NCBI GenBank assembly: GCA_000196815.1
Contig: FP929003.1
Coordinates: 2,441,501 to 2,505,500 of the forward strand
DNA: 64,000 bases
Origin: Nitrospira defluvii
Lineage (GTDB): Bacteria; Nitrospirota; Nitrospiria; Nitrospirales; Nitrospiraceae
Direction of reading: 5' to 3'
Positions 17,298 through 25,513 of this stretch are shown piece by piece. The position numbers and the translations under genes are program-made. Each line of letters opens with the position of its first letter. The first letter of the stretch is position 1. A model generated the notes under the pieces. It was not told the DNA's origin and made no database searches. It saw only the letters and a program-made list of their open reading frames with translations.

Positions 17298-18272
17298 ATG
17301 CGCCTGACCTTCACCATCCAGCGTTTTAACCCCGAAACCGATCAACAGCCCCACCGGGAAGACTATCGGCTCGACATCGGGCGCGGCATGACCGTGCTCG
17401 AGGCCCTGATCCGGATCAAGAACGAACTCGACGGCCGGTTGGCGCTGCGTTATTCCTGTCGCTCGGCCATTTGCGGCTCTTGCGCCATGCATATCAACGG
17501 CACGGAAAAGCTGGCCTGCCGCACCTCCATTCGCAAAGAACTGGAACGCCACGGCAGAATCTCGATCGAGCCCTTGCCCAACCTCCCGGTCATCAAGGAC
17601 CTGGTGGTCGATATGTCGCCGTTCTGGGAGAAAATCCGGGCCGTCACGCCCTGGCTCACTCCCGAAACCCATCCCACCAAACGATACGGGTCATCCGGAC
17701 AACTTCGGCTGCTGCCGGAGTCGTACCAGTTTCACAACGTAGACGCCTGTATCATGTGCGGAGCCTGTGTGGCCGCCTGCACCTCGCATGAAGTCTCACG
17801 GGGTTTTCTCGGCCCGGCGGCGCTCGCGAAGTCTGCGCGATTCGTCGCAGACCCGCGCGAACCGGCCGGGGCGAAACAGGCCAGACTCACCGCGCTCCAG
17901 GAGGCCGACGGCATCTGGGACTGCACCCGCTGCAACATGTGCGTGCAAGTCTGCCCGAAGGATGTGCAGCCGATGGAGGCGATCATTCGATTGCGTCGTT
18001 CGTCCCTCCGGCATGGATTGACCTCAGCCGAAGGCGCTCGTCACATCACCGGCTTCGTCGACCTGGTCCGCCACGAGGGACGTTTGAATGAAGCGTTGAT
18101 GCCGTTGAAGGTCCTCGGGTTCAATCTCCGGCGGGTGCTCGATGTGATGCCGCTCGGCCTGCGGATGTGGCTCAAAGGAAAGGTGCCGTTGCCGTTCGGC
18201 CACACCATTCCGGGCATTGAGCAGGTCCGGGCCATCTTTGCCGCTGCGCGCCGTCGGGCTCCGCGCGTCTGA
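17298..18272 (+). CDS. sdhB: Succinate dehydrogenase/fumarate reductase iron-sulfur subunit
   Basis: 324 residues, longer than classic SdhB (about 240). A plant-type [2Fe-2S] ferredoxin domain has C54, C59, C62 and C74. Two 4Fe-4S/3Fe-4S type motifs follow: CIMCGACVAAC (C151-C161) and CTRCNMCVQVCP (C209-C219). The protein passes electrons from a flavoprotein SdhA to a quinone-reducing anchor. Because each helical motif retains four Cys, it fits the SdhABE type that pairs with a CCG-domain SdhE; such a protein is encoded at 28543-29445. No sdhA gene is in the window. The extra C-terminal stretch after residue 245 is basic and possibly membrane-associated. The ATG is directly preceded by the CTTCACG repeat. 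Confidence 0.88.
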   Translation: MRLTFTIQRFNPETDQQPHREDYRLDIGRGMTVLEALIRIKNELDGRLALRYSCRSAICGSCAMHINGTEKLACRTSIRKELERHGRISIEPLPNLPVIKDLVVDMSPFWEKIRAVTPWLTPETHPTKRYGSSGQLRLLPESYQFHNVDACIMCGACVAACTSHEVSRGFLGPAALAKSARFVADPREPAGAKQARLTALQEADGIWDCTRCNMCVQVCPKDVQPMEAIIRLRRSSLRHGLTSAEGARHITGFVDLVRHEGRLNEALMPLKVLGFNLRRVLDVMPLGLRMWLKGKVPLPFGHTIPGIEQVRAIFAAARRRAPRV

Positions 18273-18277
18273 CGCCC

Positions 18278-18718
18278 ATGCCGGGGTCTTTCCGATTCCT
18301 CGACGACATCGCCCTGGCCGATATGGCATTCGATGCCGAGGGAGAGTCCTTGCCGGCCCTCTTCGAGGCCGCGACACACGCGCTTATCGAAAGCCTGGCC
18401 GATCCGGTCACCATCACCGAAACCTGGCGGCATACCGTGGACATGGAAGAAGCGGACATCGAAACGCTCCTGTTCGAATGGCTGGGACGGCTCGTCTATT
18501 TGAAAGATGCGCAGGGCGTGGTCTTCCATCGGGCGACCTTGTCGCTCACTCAGAACACTGCCCTCACAGCCTGGCACCTCCACGCCGAACTGACCGGTGC
18601 ACCGGTCGATCCCGCGACACAGGACCTGCGCTCCGACGTCAAAGGCGTCACGAAACATCTGTATGCGGTCACCCAGGAGGGGACGAGCTGGAAGGCCAGG
18701 GTGGTGTTGGATGTGTGA
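18278..18718 (+). CDS. Archease
   Basis: 146 residues of the archease family: SFRFLDDIALADMAFDAEGESLPALFEAATHALIESLADP at the N-terminus and DVKGVTKHLYAVTQEG.WKARVVLDV at the C-terminus, the family's conserved metal-binding end. Archease helps RtcB through its guanylylation cycle and multiple turnover. The RtcB gene follows 88 nt downstream, which strongly supports the call. The gene starts five bases after the iron-sulfur subunit. The first motif reads FLDD rather than the usual (E/D)HTAD, so the N-terminal metal site is slightly altered. Confidence 0.9.
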   Translation: MPGSFRFLDDIALADMAFDAEGESLPALFEAATHALIESLADPVTITETWRHTVDMEEADIETLLFEWLGRLVYLKDAQGVVFHRATLSLTQNTALTAWHLHAELTGAPVDPATQDLRSDVKGVTKHLYAVTQEGTSWKARVVLDV

Positions 18719-18745
18719 CGCTTCACGAGGCGTACGCATCGTACG
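18718..18745. repeat. CTTCACG motif copy 5 plus CGTACG dyad
   Basis: The archease-rtcB gap starts with ACGCTTCACGAGGCG, a copy of the interspersed motif, and continues with CGTACG-CAT-CGTACG (18731-18745), a compact dyad that can form a small hairpin. No promoter hexamers were seen. Confidence 0.5.
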
Positions 18746-18806
18746 TCGAGGGGATTGAGTGCCCGAGCACGACGTTGGAGGCCTTTTTCAGCATCCGGCT
18801 GGACGT

Positions 18807-20258
18807 ATGAAACTGAACACCGACATGCAGGTCGTCAAGATCAACGACTACCTCTGGGAAATTCCGCCCTCTGAAAAACCGGGCATGCTGGTCCCGGCTC
18901 GTATCTACGCCAGCGCGGCGATTCTCGGGGCGATGGATCGGGGCGTCTTCGATCAGGTCACCAACGTGGCCTGTCTCCCCGGTATCCATCGTTATGCCCT
19001 TTGTATGCCGGACGGACATTGGGGGTACGGCTTTCCCATCGGCGGTGTGGCGGCATTCAACCCCGAGGACGGAGTCATCTCACCCGGCGGCGTCGGCTAC
19101 GATATCAACTGCGGAATGCGGCTGATCCGTACCGACTTGTCGCTGTCCGAGGTACAACCGAAACTCGAACTGCTGATGACGGAACTCTTCCGTCGCGTCC
19201 CGGCCGGTGTCGGATCGCGCGGCTTCGTGAATCTCTCCCGACGGGACTTTCGCGACGTCATGCGACAAGGCGCGGGCTGGTGCATCGCCAAAGGTTATGG
19301 CTGGGAGGAGGACCTCGAACGCATCGAGGAGCGCGGTTGCCTGGATGGCGCAGACCCCACCCACGTGACCGACTACGCCGTCGAACGCGGCATCAATCAA
19401 CTCGGCACCCTGGGATCGGGCAACCACTATCTGGAAATACAGGTGCTCTCCGACAAAGGGATCTACGATCGTGCGACCGCCGCGGCCATGGGGTTGACCG
19501 GTCGCGATCAGGTGGTCGTGATGGTCCATTGCGGTTCGCGCGGGTTCGGCCACCAGGTGGCGAGCGACTATCTCAAAGTGTTCGAGAAAGCCATGCGCCG
19601 GTACGGGATCTCCGTCAAAGATCAGCAACTCGCCTGCGCGCCGTTTCGCTCACCGGAAGGACAGGACTATTTCGGCGCGATGAACTGCGCGGCCAACACG
19701 GCGTTCGCCAACCGCCAAGTCATCACGCATCAGATTCGCGAGGCCTTCGAAACGGTGTTCGGAGAAAGCGCCCGGCGCCTTGGCATGCAACTCATCTACG
19801 ATGTGGCGCATAACATCGCCAAGGTCGAACGCTACCGGGACGGGGAGTGGCTCGTGCACCGGAAAGGTGCCACGCGGGCATTCGGGCCCGGGAGCCCTGA
19901 ACTCCCGGCCTGTTATCGAGGGATCGGCCAACCGGTGATCTGCGGCGGCTCCATGGAGACCGGCTCGTATCTTCTGGTCGGCACGGATCGGGCGATGCAG
20001 GAGACGTTCGGCTCGACCATGCACGGGTCCGGCCGGACCATGTCGCGCGCACAGGCGAAACGCACGGTGCGCGGCGAGCAGCTCATGCGCGACATGAAAC
20101 AGCACGGCATTCTGGTGAAAGCCGTGTCCATGTCCGGTCTGGCTGAAGAAGCCGGGCTCGCGTACAAGAACATTTCGGATGTCGTGGGGACGGTGGACCA
20201 CGCGGGAATCACAAAAAAAGTGGCGGAACTCAAACCGATCGGCAATATAAAGGGCTAG
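18807..20258 (+). CDS. rtcB: RtcB RNA ligase
   Basis: 483 residues. Conserved RtcB motifs in order: PDGHWGYGFPIGGVAAF, GGVGYDINCGMRLI, LGSGNHYLEIQ, VHCGSRGFGHQV, YDVAHNIAK, HRKGATRAFGPG, GGSMETGSYLLVGT and the guanylylation-site region STMHGSGRTMSR. It joins RNA ends with 2',3'-cyclic phosphate (or 3'-phosphate) to 5'-OH using GTP and Mn. The ATG at 18807 was chosen because it gives the family N-terminus (MKLNTDMQVVKINDYLWEIP). The upstream archease makes this a compact RNA-ligation pair; no RtcR-type regulator is nearby. The stop codon lies in an inverted repeat. Confidence 0.96.
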   Translation: MKLNTDMQVVKINDYLWEIPPSEKPGMLVPARIYASAAILGAMDRGVFDQVTNVACLPGIHRYALCMPDGHWGYGFPIGGVAAFNPEDGVISPGGVGYDINCGMRLIRTDLSLSEVQPKLELLMTELFRRVPAGVGSRGFVNLSRRDFRDVMRQGAGWCIAKGYGWEEDLERIEERGCLDGADPTHVTDYAVERGINQLGTLGSGNHYLEIQVLSDKGIYDRATAAAMGLTGRDQVVVMVHCGSRGFGHQVASDYLKVFEKAMRRYGISVKDQQLACAPFRSPEGQDYFGAMNCAANTAFANRQVITHQIREAFETVFGESARRLGMQLIYDVAHNIAKVERYRDGEWLVHRKGATRAFGPGSPELPACYRGIGQPVICGGSMETGSYLLVGTDRAMQETFGSTMHGSGRTMSRAQAKRTVRGEQLMRDMKQHGILVKAVSMSGLAEEAGLAYKNISDVVGTVDHAGITKKVAELKPIGNIKG

Positions 20259-20284
20259 CCTTATACCAGATACCAGCGCTAGCC
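20253..20284. repeat. Inverted repeat at the end of rtcB
   Basis: GGCTAGC (20253-20259) and GCTAGCC (20278-20284) form a perfect 7-bp stem around an 18-nt loop that includes two ACCAG units. It covers the rtcB stop codon. There is no T-run, so it may be an mRNA-stabilising hairpin rather than an intrinsic terminator. Confidence 0.45.
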
Positions 20285-20288
20285 GATC

Positions 20289-20654
20289 ATGGACCAACGC
20301 CACCATCCCCGTTATCCCGTTCACTTTCGAAGTTCCTTTAGTTCCGTCAACCGCGTCGGCGGGGACGGCGAGGTCGTCGATCTGTCCCTGCGCGGCTGCG
20401 GTATCCTGAGCACGACAGGCGTGCATCCCGGTACCACCCTTGAACTCCGCATTCACATAACGGATCAGGAAATCCCGCTCACCATTCAACAAGGCGTCGT
20501 CCGCTGGTGCCGCGACGGCCGCATCGGTCTTGAATTCGTCTCCCTGCAACCGGACGAATGGACTCGCCTCCAAGGCATTGTCAAAGAACTCACGCGCCAA
20601 CCCTATGAACGGACCAACGACCGGCAAGACGGTCCCGGCACGTCACGACCCTGA
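20289..20654 (+). CDS. PilZ domain protein
   Basis: 121 residues, essentially one PilZ domain. The c-di-GMP-binding elements are both present: the RxxxR arm (RHHPR, residues 4-8) and (D/N)xSxxG (DLSLRGCG, near 35-42), then GVVRWCRDGRIGLEF. It should bind c-di-GMP and act as an adaptor. The ATG at 20289 has a weak ribosome site. The next two genes are a sensor-like membrane protein and a GGDEF-EAL protein, so a local c-di-GMP circuit is likely. Confidence 0.9.
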   Translation: MDQRHHPRYPVHFRSSFSSVNRVGGDGEVVDLSLRGCGILSTTGVHPGTTLELRIHITDQEIPLTIQQGVVRWCRDGRIGLEFVSLQPDEWTRLQGIVKELTRQPYERTNDRQDGPGTSRP

Positions 20655-20674
20655 CCCGTTGAGGAGGATACAGC

Positions 20675-21388
20675 ATGGCTCACGCGTCCCGATTGCCTCG
20701 CACCTGGCTTCCGGCGGTGTTCATCAGTGTGATGGTCTCCGCCTGCTGCGCGGCCGCGCTCTATGCGCTCCTGGCTCAACACGATCGTTCGCTCGTCGCA
20801 CAGCGCAATGCGGCGGCCATCGTGGCGGCCGAGCAGAGCGCACGCGCCGTGGCGCGAACCATGGCCTGGTTCAGTGAATCGCTGCCCGGCGAGAGTCTGG
20901 CCACTGTTCAGCAGACCCTGGAACAACATGCCCGGCAGGCCAATCTCCTCGATGCCGCCGTCATCACACCGGACAACATGGTCGTCGCCGCCAGTAATCC
21001 GGCCTCCATCGGCACCCCGATGCAGGATGCCGCATGGCCGGCGGCACGCAACAGCCAGAACAGTTCCATCACTCACGGGGTCGACAAGGGGAGGCCGGTC
21101 CTGATTGTGATCGAGCCCTTCCGCCAGGACAACCGCATCGCAGGATGGATCAGACTGGTCGTCGCAACCCCGCCGGATGCCGCAGTCCTTCGTTCGGAGC
21201 ACGATTTGGGGCGGGACGTGGCCCTGGTCATCGGACCGCTGCTCCTCGTGATGGTCGTCCTCTTGACCCTGACCATGCGGGGACTCATGAGCCGGGTACG
21301 CGCACTCTTGGCCGGCATCCTCATGGAGGCCTGGGAACAGCGCATCGTCCCGGTCGGCAATCCCGTCGAGACACCGGACAGGGGTTGA
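20675..21388 (+). CDS. Sensor-like membrane protein without output domain
   Basis: 237 residues with a GAGGAG ribosome site. Two membrane helices (about 12-34 and 183-204) flank a periplasmic domain of about 145 residues resembling a single Cache/dCache-like sensor (LLDAAVITPDNMVVAASNPASIGTPM...GRPVLIVIEPFRQDNRIAGWIRLVV). After helix 2 there are only about 30 residues: no HAMP, kinase or cyclase domain. It may signal through a partner such as the downstream response regulator. Family assignment is by fold-like pattern only; I do not recognise a named family. Confidence 0.65.
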   Translation: MAHASRLPRTWLPAVFISVMVSACCAAALYALLAQHDRSLVAQRNAAAIVAAEQSARAVARTMAWFSESLPGESLATVQQTLEQHARQANLLDAAVITPDNMVVAASNPASIGTPMQDAAWPAARNSQNSSITHGVDKGRPVLIVIEPFRQDNRIAGWIRLVVATPPDAAVLRSEHDLGRDVALVIGPLLLVMVVLLTLTMRGLMSRVRALLAGILMEAWEQRIVPVGNPVETPDRG

Positions 21389-21618
21389 TTCACCGGTACG
21401 GACATTTCCACAGTGCGTGTCTTCACCCTGACAGAGGAACATCCCCGCCGCTCAACAAGTGCTAATTATGTAGCGATTACGGAAAAGTTTGATACTCTGG
21501 CATGAACGCATCATGCTGAGACTTATCATCGACGCCCATTGCGCCATCGCCCTCCGGAAGGCGCAGAATTCATCATACGTGCGCATACTGTTGCCGTCGC
21601 ACAACTAAAGACAACACC

Positions 21619-23745
21619 ATGAGTCAAACCCATCCCACGATCCTTGTCGCCGACGACGACCCGCTGTCACGGCTCTTTGTTCAGAACGCGCTGGAACCGG
21701 CCGGCATGACCGTCGTGGAGGCCACGGGAGGACGGGACGCCCTGGCAAAGTTCGAGACCCTGATGCCCGATCTCGTCGTGATGGACATCATGATGCCGGA
21801 CCTGGACGGCTATCTGACCTGCTCCCGGCTTCGTACGCTCCCTCGCGGCAAACGGGTGCCGATCCTGGTTCTCACGGGATTGGATGACGCGAATTCCATC
21901 GCCCGGGCCTACCAGCACGGCGCCACGGACTTCATTACCAAGCCGGTCAACGCCACGATTCTCTGCCACCATGTCCGGTACATGCTCAGAACCAACAACG
22001 TGCTGCACGCGCTTATTCGAAGCGAATCGCGGTTGGAATTGGCCCAGCGGATCGCCCGGATCGGCAACTGGGACTGGAATCCCAAGACGAATCGCTTGAG
22101 CATGTCCAACGAATTATGCCGGCTCCTGGGCGTGCGTCCGCAGGATTTCGGCGGCACCTTCGAGGCCTTCCTGAATCTGATTCATCCGGACGACCGGCCG
22201 GTCGTCACCGGCGCCCTGGAGCGATTGGTCTCGCAGCACACACCTTGCGATATCGACCACCGTGTCGTGTTGCCGAACGGGACCGACTTCATCATTCATC
22301 TCCAGGCCGAAGGGGTGCGCGAGGAAGAGACGGACGAGCTGACGGTCATCGGGACCGCCCAGGACATCACCGAACGCAAACAGGCCGAACGGGCCATCCA
22401 TCAACTCGCGTACTACGACAGCCTGACGGGCCTGGCCAACCGTGTGTTGTTCAAGGATCGCCTCTCCAACGCTCTGTCCTATGCCGAACGCTACCATCAG
22501 CATCTGGCCACCCTCTTTATCGACTTGGATCGCTTCAAGATCATCAACGATACCCTGGGGCACACGGTGGGAGACCGCCTGCTGACACATGTCGCCGAGC
22601 GGTTGAGCGAATCGGTTCGCCAGAGCGACTCCGTCGGCCGGCATGCCGATCACGAACCCACCCACGCCCTCGCGCGACTCGGCGGAGATGAGTTCACCAT
22701 TCTGCTCACGGCATTACCGACTCCGGAAGACGCAGGACGAGTGGCCAGGCGGATACTGGAGGCACTGGCGCATCCTTTCAGCATCGACGGACATGAGATT
22801 TTTATTTCCGCGAGCATCGGCATTTCGATCTTTCCTTCGGACGGCGCCACCGTGGAAGCGTTGCTCAAGAACGCCGACACCGCGATGTACCATGCGAAAG
22901 AGCAGGGGCGGAACAACTGCCAGTTCTATTCGTCCGGCTTGAATGCCGCCGCGGCCGAACGCCTCGATCTTGAAAACGAGCTTCGCCGCGCCTTGGAACG
23001 GGAAGAGTTTGTCGTCTTTTATCAGCCGAAACTGAATATCCATTCACGCAAGATACTGGGAGCGGAAGCGCTCGTCCGCTGGAAACATCCCAAACGCGGC
23101 CTGGTGCCGCCGGGAGTCTTCTTGAATGCGGCGATCGACACGGGCCTCATCCGCCCGATGGACGAATGGGTACTTCGCGAGGCCTGCCGCCAGGTGAAGG
23201 CCTGGGAAACGGCCGGCCTGGCGCCTATCACCGTGTCGGCCAACGTGTCCAATTCCCTGTTTCACGGACGGACGCTGCCCGCCACGGTAGCCGATGCGCT
23301 TCGAGACTCCGGGCTGAATCCCTCGCAACTGGAGCTGGAACTGACTGAGTCCATCGCCATGCGGGACGTCGAGGCCTCGGTCACGATGCTGGAAGGCCTT
23401 CGCACCATGGGCGTCCGTCTCTCCATCGACGACTTCGGCACCGGGTATTCGTCGCTCAGTTATCTTCAGCGTTTTCCCCTGAGCCGTTTGAAGATCGATC
23501 AATCGTTTGTCCGCGATCTGCTTACCAACGAAAACAACGTGAAGATCACCCGGGCGATCATCGCGATGGCGCACAGTCTGAACCTCTCGGTTTTGGCCGA
23601 AGGAGTGGAAACAGAAGGCCAGTTGGCACGGTTACGGGAAGAAGGATGCGACGAGGTGCAGGGCTACCTGTTCAGCCGACCCGTCTGCGCGGAGGAGTTT
23701 GAGACGTTGCTCAGGGGCGATGCCGATGCCCGTACAGCAGCGTGA
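21619..23745 (+). CDS. Response regulator with PAS, GGDEF and EAL domains
   Basis: 708 residues. The REC domain (about 5-120) has the acidic pair in VADDDP, phospho-acceptor D56 (VVMDIMMPD) and the lysine of ITKPVN. A PAS/PAC domain covers about 140-255. The GGDEF domain has an intact active site, G355-F359, so cyclase activity is possible. The EAL domain has E483-L485 (GAEALVRW), ELELTESI, DDFGTGYSSLSYL and LKIDQSFV, all consistent with an active phosphodiesterase. A bifunctional c-di-GMP enzyme controlled by phosphorylation is inferred. Its 3' end overlaps the opposite-strand TPR gene by 35 nt. The cognate kinase is not in the window. Confidence 0.93.
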   Translation: MSQTHPTILVADDDPLSRLFVQNALEPAGMTVVEATGGRDALAKFETLMPDLVVMDIMMPDLDGYLTCSRLRTLPRGKRVPILVLTGLDDANSIARAYQHGATDFITKPVNATILCHHVRYMLRTNNVLHALIRSESRLELAQRIARIGNWDWNPKTNRLSMSNELCRLLGVRPQDFGGTFEAFLNLIHPDDRPVVTGALERLVSQHTPCDIDHRVVLPNGTDFIIHLQAEGVREEETDELTVIGTAQDITERKQAERAIHQLAYYDSLTGLANRVLFKDRLSNALSYAERYHQHLATLFIDLDRFKIINDTLGHTVGDRLLTHVAERLSESVRQSDSVGRHADHEPTHALARLGGDEFTILLTALPTPEDAGRVARRILEALAHPFSIDGHEIFISASIGISIFPSDGATVEALLKNADTAMYHAKEQGRNNCQFYSSGLNAAAAERLDLENELRRALEREEFVVFYQPKLNIHSRKILGAEALVRWKHPKRGLVPPGVFLNAAIDTGLIRPMDEWVLREACRQVKAWETAGLAPITVSANVSNSLFHGRTLPATVADALRDSGLNPSQLELELTESIAMRDVEASVTMLEGLRTMGVRLSIDDFGTGYSSLSYLQRFPLSRLKIDQSFVRDLLTNENNVKITRAIIAMAHSLNLSVLAEGVETEGQLARLREEGCDEVQGYLFSRPVCAEEFETLLRGDADARTAA

Positions 23746-25414
23746 TATTGATGCGGCGGTTGGTGAACCCTTCCTTGAACGCAATGTCATCGGTTTCGTG
23801 GAACAGGTCCGAGTTGAACACCACCGCCCGGTTCGCCCGATAGGGGATCTTGATTTCCTTCGCTCCCTGCGTCGTCAGCCACTCGTAGATCCTGCCTCGG
23901 GCCTTGTCGCTATTGTACGTCTTGAAATCCCACTCCCTGGGCGCTTCCTTATCCCACACCACCAGTCCGCCGCTCTCAGGATTCAGGTTCGACTCATCCG
24001 GCGTGATCCAGAAATTGACGTTGACTGCCGCGGCATCGGCGTGAATGTTCAGACCGCGCCTGGCGCTGTCGTGCTTAAATGCCCAGGCCTGCGTCAGGCG
24101 ATGGGTGCCGAAGATGCGGGGAAACCGGCGGCGTAACTCCTCGGCAATTTGAAGCAGCAGGGGAGAGGCGAACCCATCGCCGAGAAAGGCCCCGATATAG
24201 CCGTTCTCGTAGTCTTTCTTCCAGATCGTCGACGCCCAGCAGAACCGTCTCAACCGCTGTAACGCCTCGTCCGTCAACAACCCGTCGATGTACGTCACCT
24301 CCGGGTTCGTCGCCAGGTAGCGGGCCTCCACAGCTGCGCTGTCCAGGTCCGCAGCCAACGCACCTCCCTCGATCGTCTCACAAGGAGCGATATGGATCAG
24401 CCGGTTATACGAGGCGGCTATAGGCTGTATGTCGGCAGGCGACAGCGGCACACGATTTGACGATCCGGTGGCACCGGTCGCCGAGTGTTTCAGTTTCTCA
24501 CACAGTCGACTGAGGGCCTCGTAATAGGGGTTCCATTCATCGCCCAACAGCCCGCACGCTCGAAGATACTGCAGTTGCTCGGCATCATGCTTGAGCCGGG
24601 AGCGAAAGACGGCCGTCTCCGTCACAGGGCGGCCGTGCGCATGTTTGGCCTGCGCGGTTTCAGCGAAACAGCGCAGCGCCCGCGGCATATCCTCCCGCCA
24701 GATCCAGGCAATACCCAGGTTATAGAGCGCGGTTCCATACCCGGGGACGATCTGCAACGCGCGCTCGAAACAGCGAATGGCGTCGTCCAACCGACCCTGT
24801 TCCAGGAGGACCAAGCCTAGATTGTTCTGCGCCTCCGCATGAGACGGCTTCAAGGCGATGGCCCGCCGATACGACTCCGCGGCTTCATCCAACCGCCCCT
24901 GTTCTTTCAAGACGACGCCCAGGTTGTTGTGCGCCTCGGCATGATCGGGGTTGAGCGTCAGGACCTGCTCATAGGCGGCTTGCGCGTCTGCGAGACGTCC
25001 CAGCTCTTTGTAGGCGTTCCCGAGATTGGTGCGGGCTTCGATGTAGCGGGGATTCCATTGGATGGCCTGGCCATAGGCCTCGACCGCGTCCACCGTGCGT
25101 CCGGCGCGTTGCAGCACGACGCCGTGATTGAACCAGTAGACCGGATTGCGCGGACCGGCGGCACAGGCCTTCGCCAGCCACCCGAGCGCGTCTTTCAGAT
25201 TGCCGCGCCGGTAGGTCAGGAGGCCCAAACCATGGAGGGCGTCCGGCTGTGCCGGTGCGCGCTCGAGCAGGGACCGGTAGGCTCGTTCCGCTTCATCCAG
25301 ACGTCCGGCCTGGTGATGCAGCTGCGCCTCGCGCAGAAGCGCCGTTGAGACATCGGCACCTCCGGCCTGCCTCCCATGCAATTTTTCATCGCGGCGGCGC
25401 TCATTGCGATTCAC
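23711..25414 (-). CDS. TPR protein with C-terminal 2OG-Fe(II) oxygenase domain
   Basis: 567 residues. Residues about 22-260 are seven or so TPR units (QAGRLDEAERAYRSLLERAPAQPDALHGLGLL, repeated). After a linker, residues about 370-567 form a prolyl-hydroxylase-like double-stranded beta-helix: iron ligands in HADAAAVNVNFWI (HxD), distal FHETDDI, and RRINITLL for 2-oxoglutarate. It may hydroxylate a protein or peptide, possibly one held by the TPR part. No signal peptide. It faces away from its convergent neighbour but overlaps it tail to tail. The substrate is unknown; the Asn-Pro repeat protein would be a tempting but untested candidate. Confidence 0.82.
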   Translation of the reverse strand: MNRNERRRDEKLHGRQAGGADVSTALLREAQLHHQAGRLDEAERAYRSLLERAPAQPDALHGLGLLTYRRGNLKDALGWLAKACAAGPRNPVYWFNHGVVLQRAGRTVDAVEAYGQAIQWNPRYIEARTNLGNAYKELGRLADAQAAYEQVLTLNPDHAEAHNNLGVVLKEQGRLDEAAESYRRAIALKPSHAEAQNNLGLVLLEQGRLDDAIRCFERALQIVPGYGTALYNLGIAWIWREDMPRALRCFAETAQAKHAHGRPVTETAVFRSRLKHDAEQLQYLRACGLLGDEWNPYYEALSRLCEKLKHSATGATGSSNRVPLSPADIQPIAASYNRLIHIAPCETIEGGALAADLDSAAVEARYLATNPEVTYIDGLLTDEALQRLRRFCWASTIWKKDYENGYIGAFLGDGFASPLLLQIAEELRRRFPRIFGTHRLTQAWAFKHDSARRGLNIHADAAAVNVNFWITPDESNLNPESGGLVVWDKEAPREWDFKTYNSDKARGRIYEWLTTQGAKEIKIPYRANRAVVFNSDLFHETDDIAFKEGFTNRRINITLLYGHRHRP

Positions 25415-25513
25415 GACGATCCCTCCAGCGGTGACCTTACGGGTCGCCCCGGAGAGTAGCGCACATAGGGCATGGGGGTCAAAGTGGGAGTAAGAGAGCA
25501 GGGGAGCGAGAGA

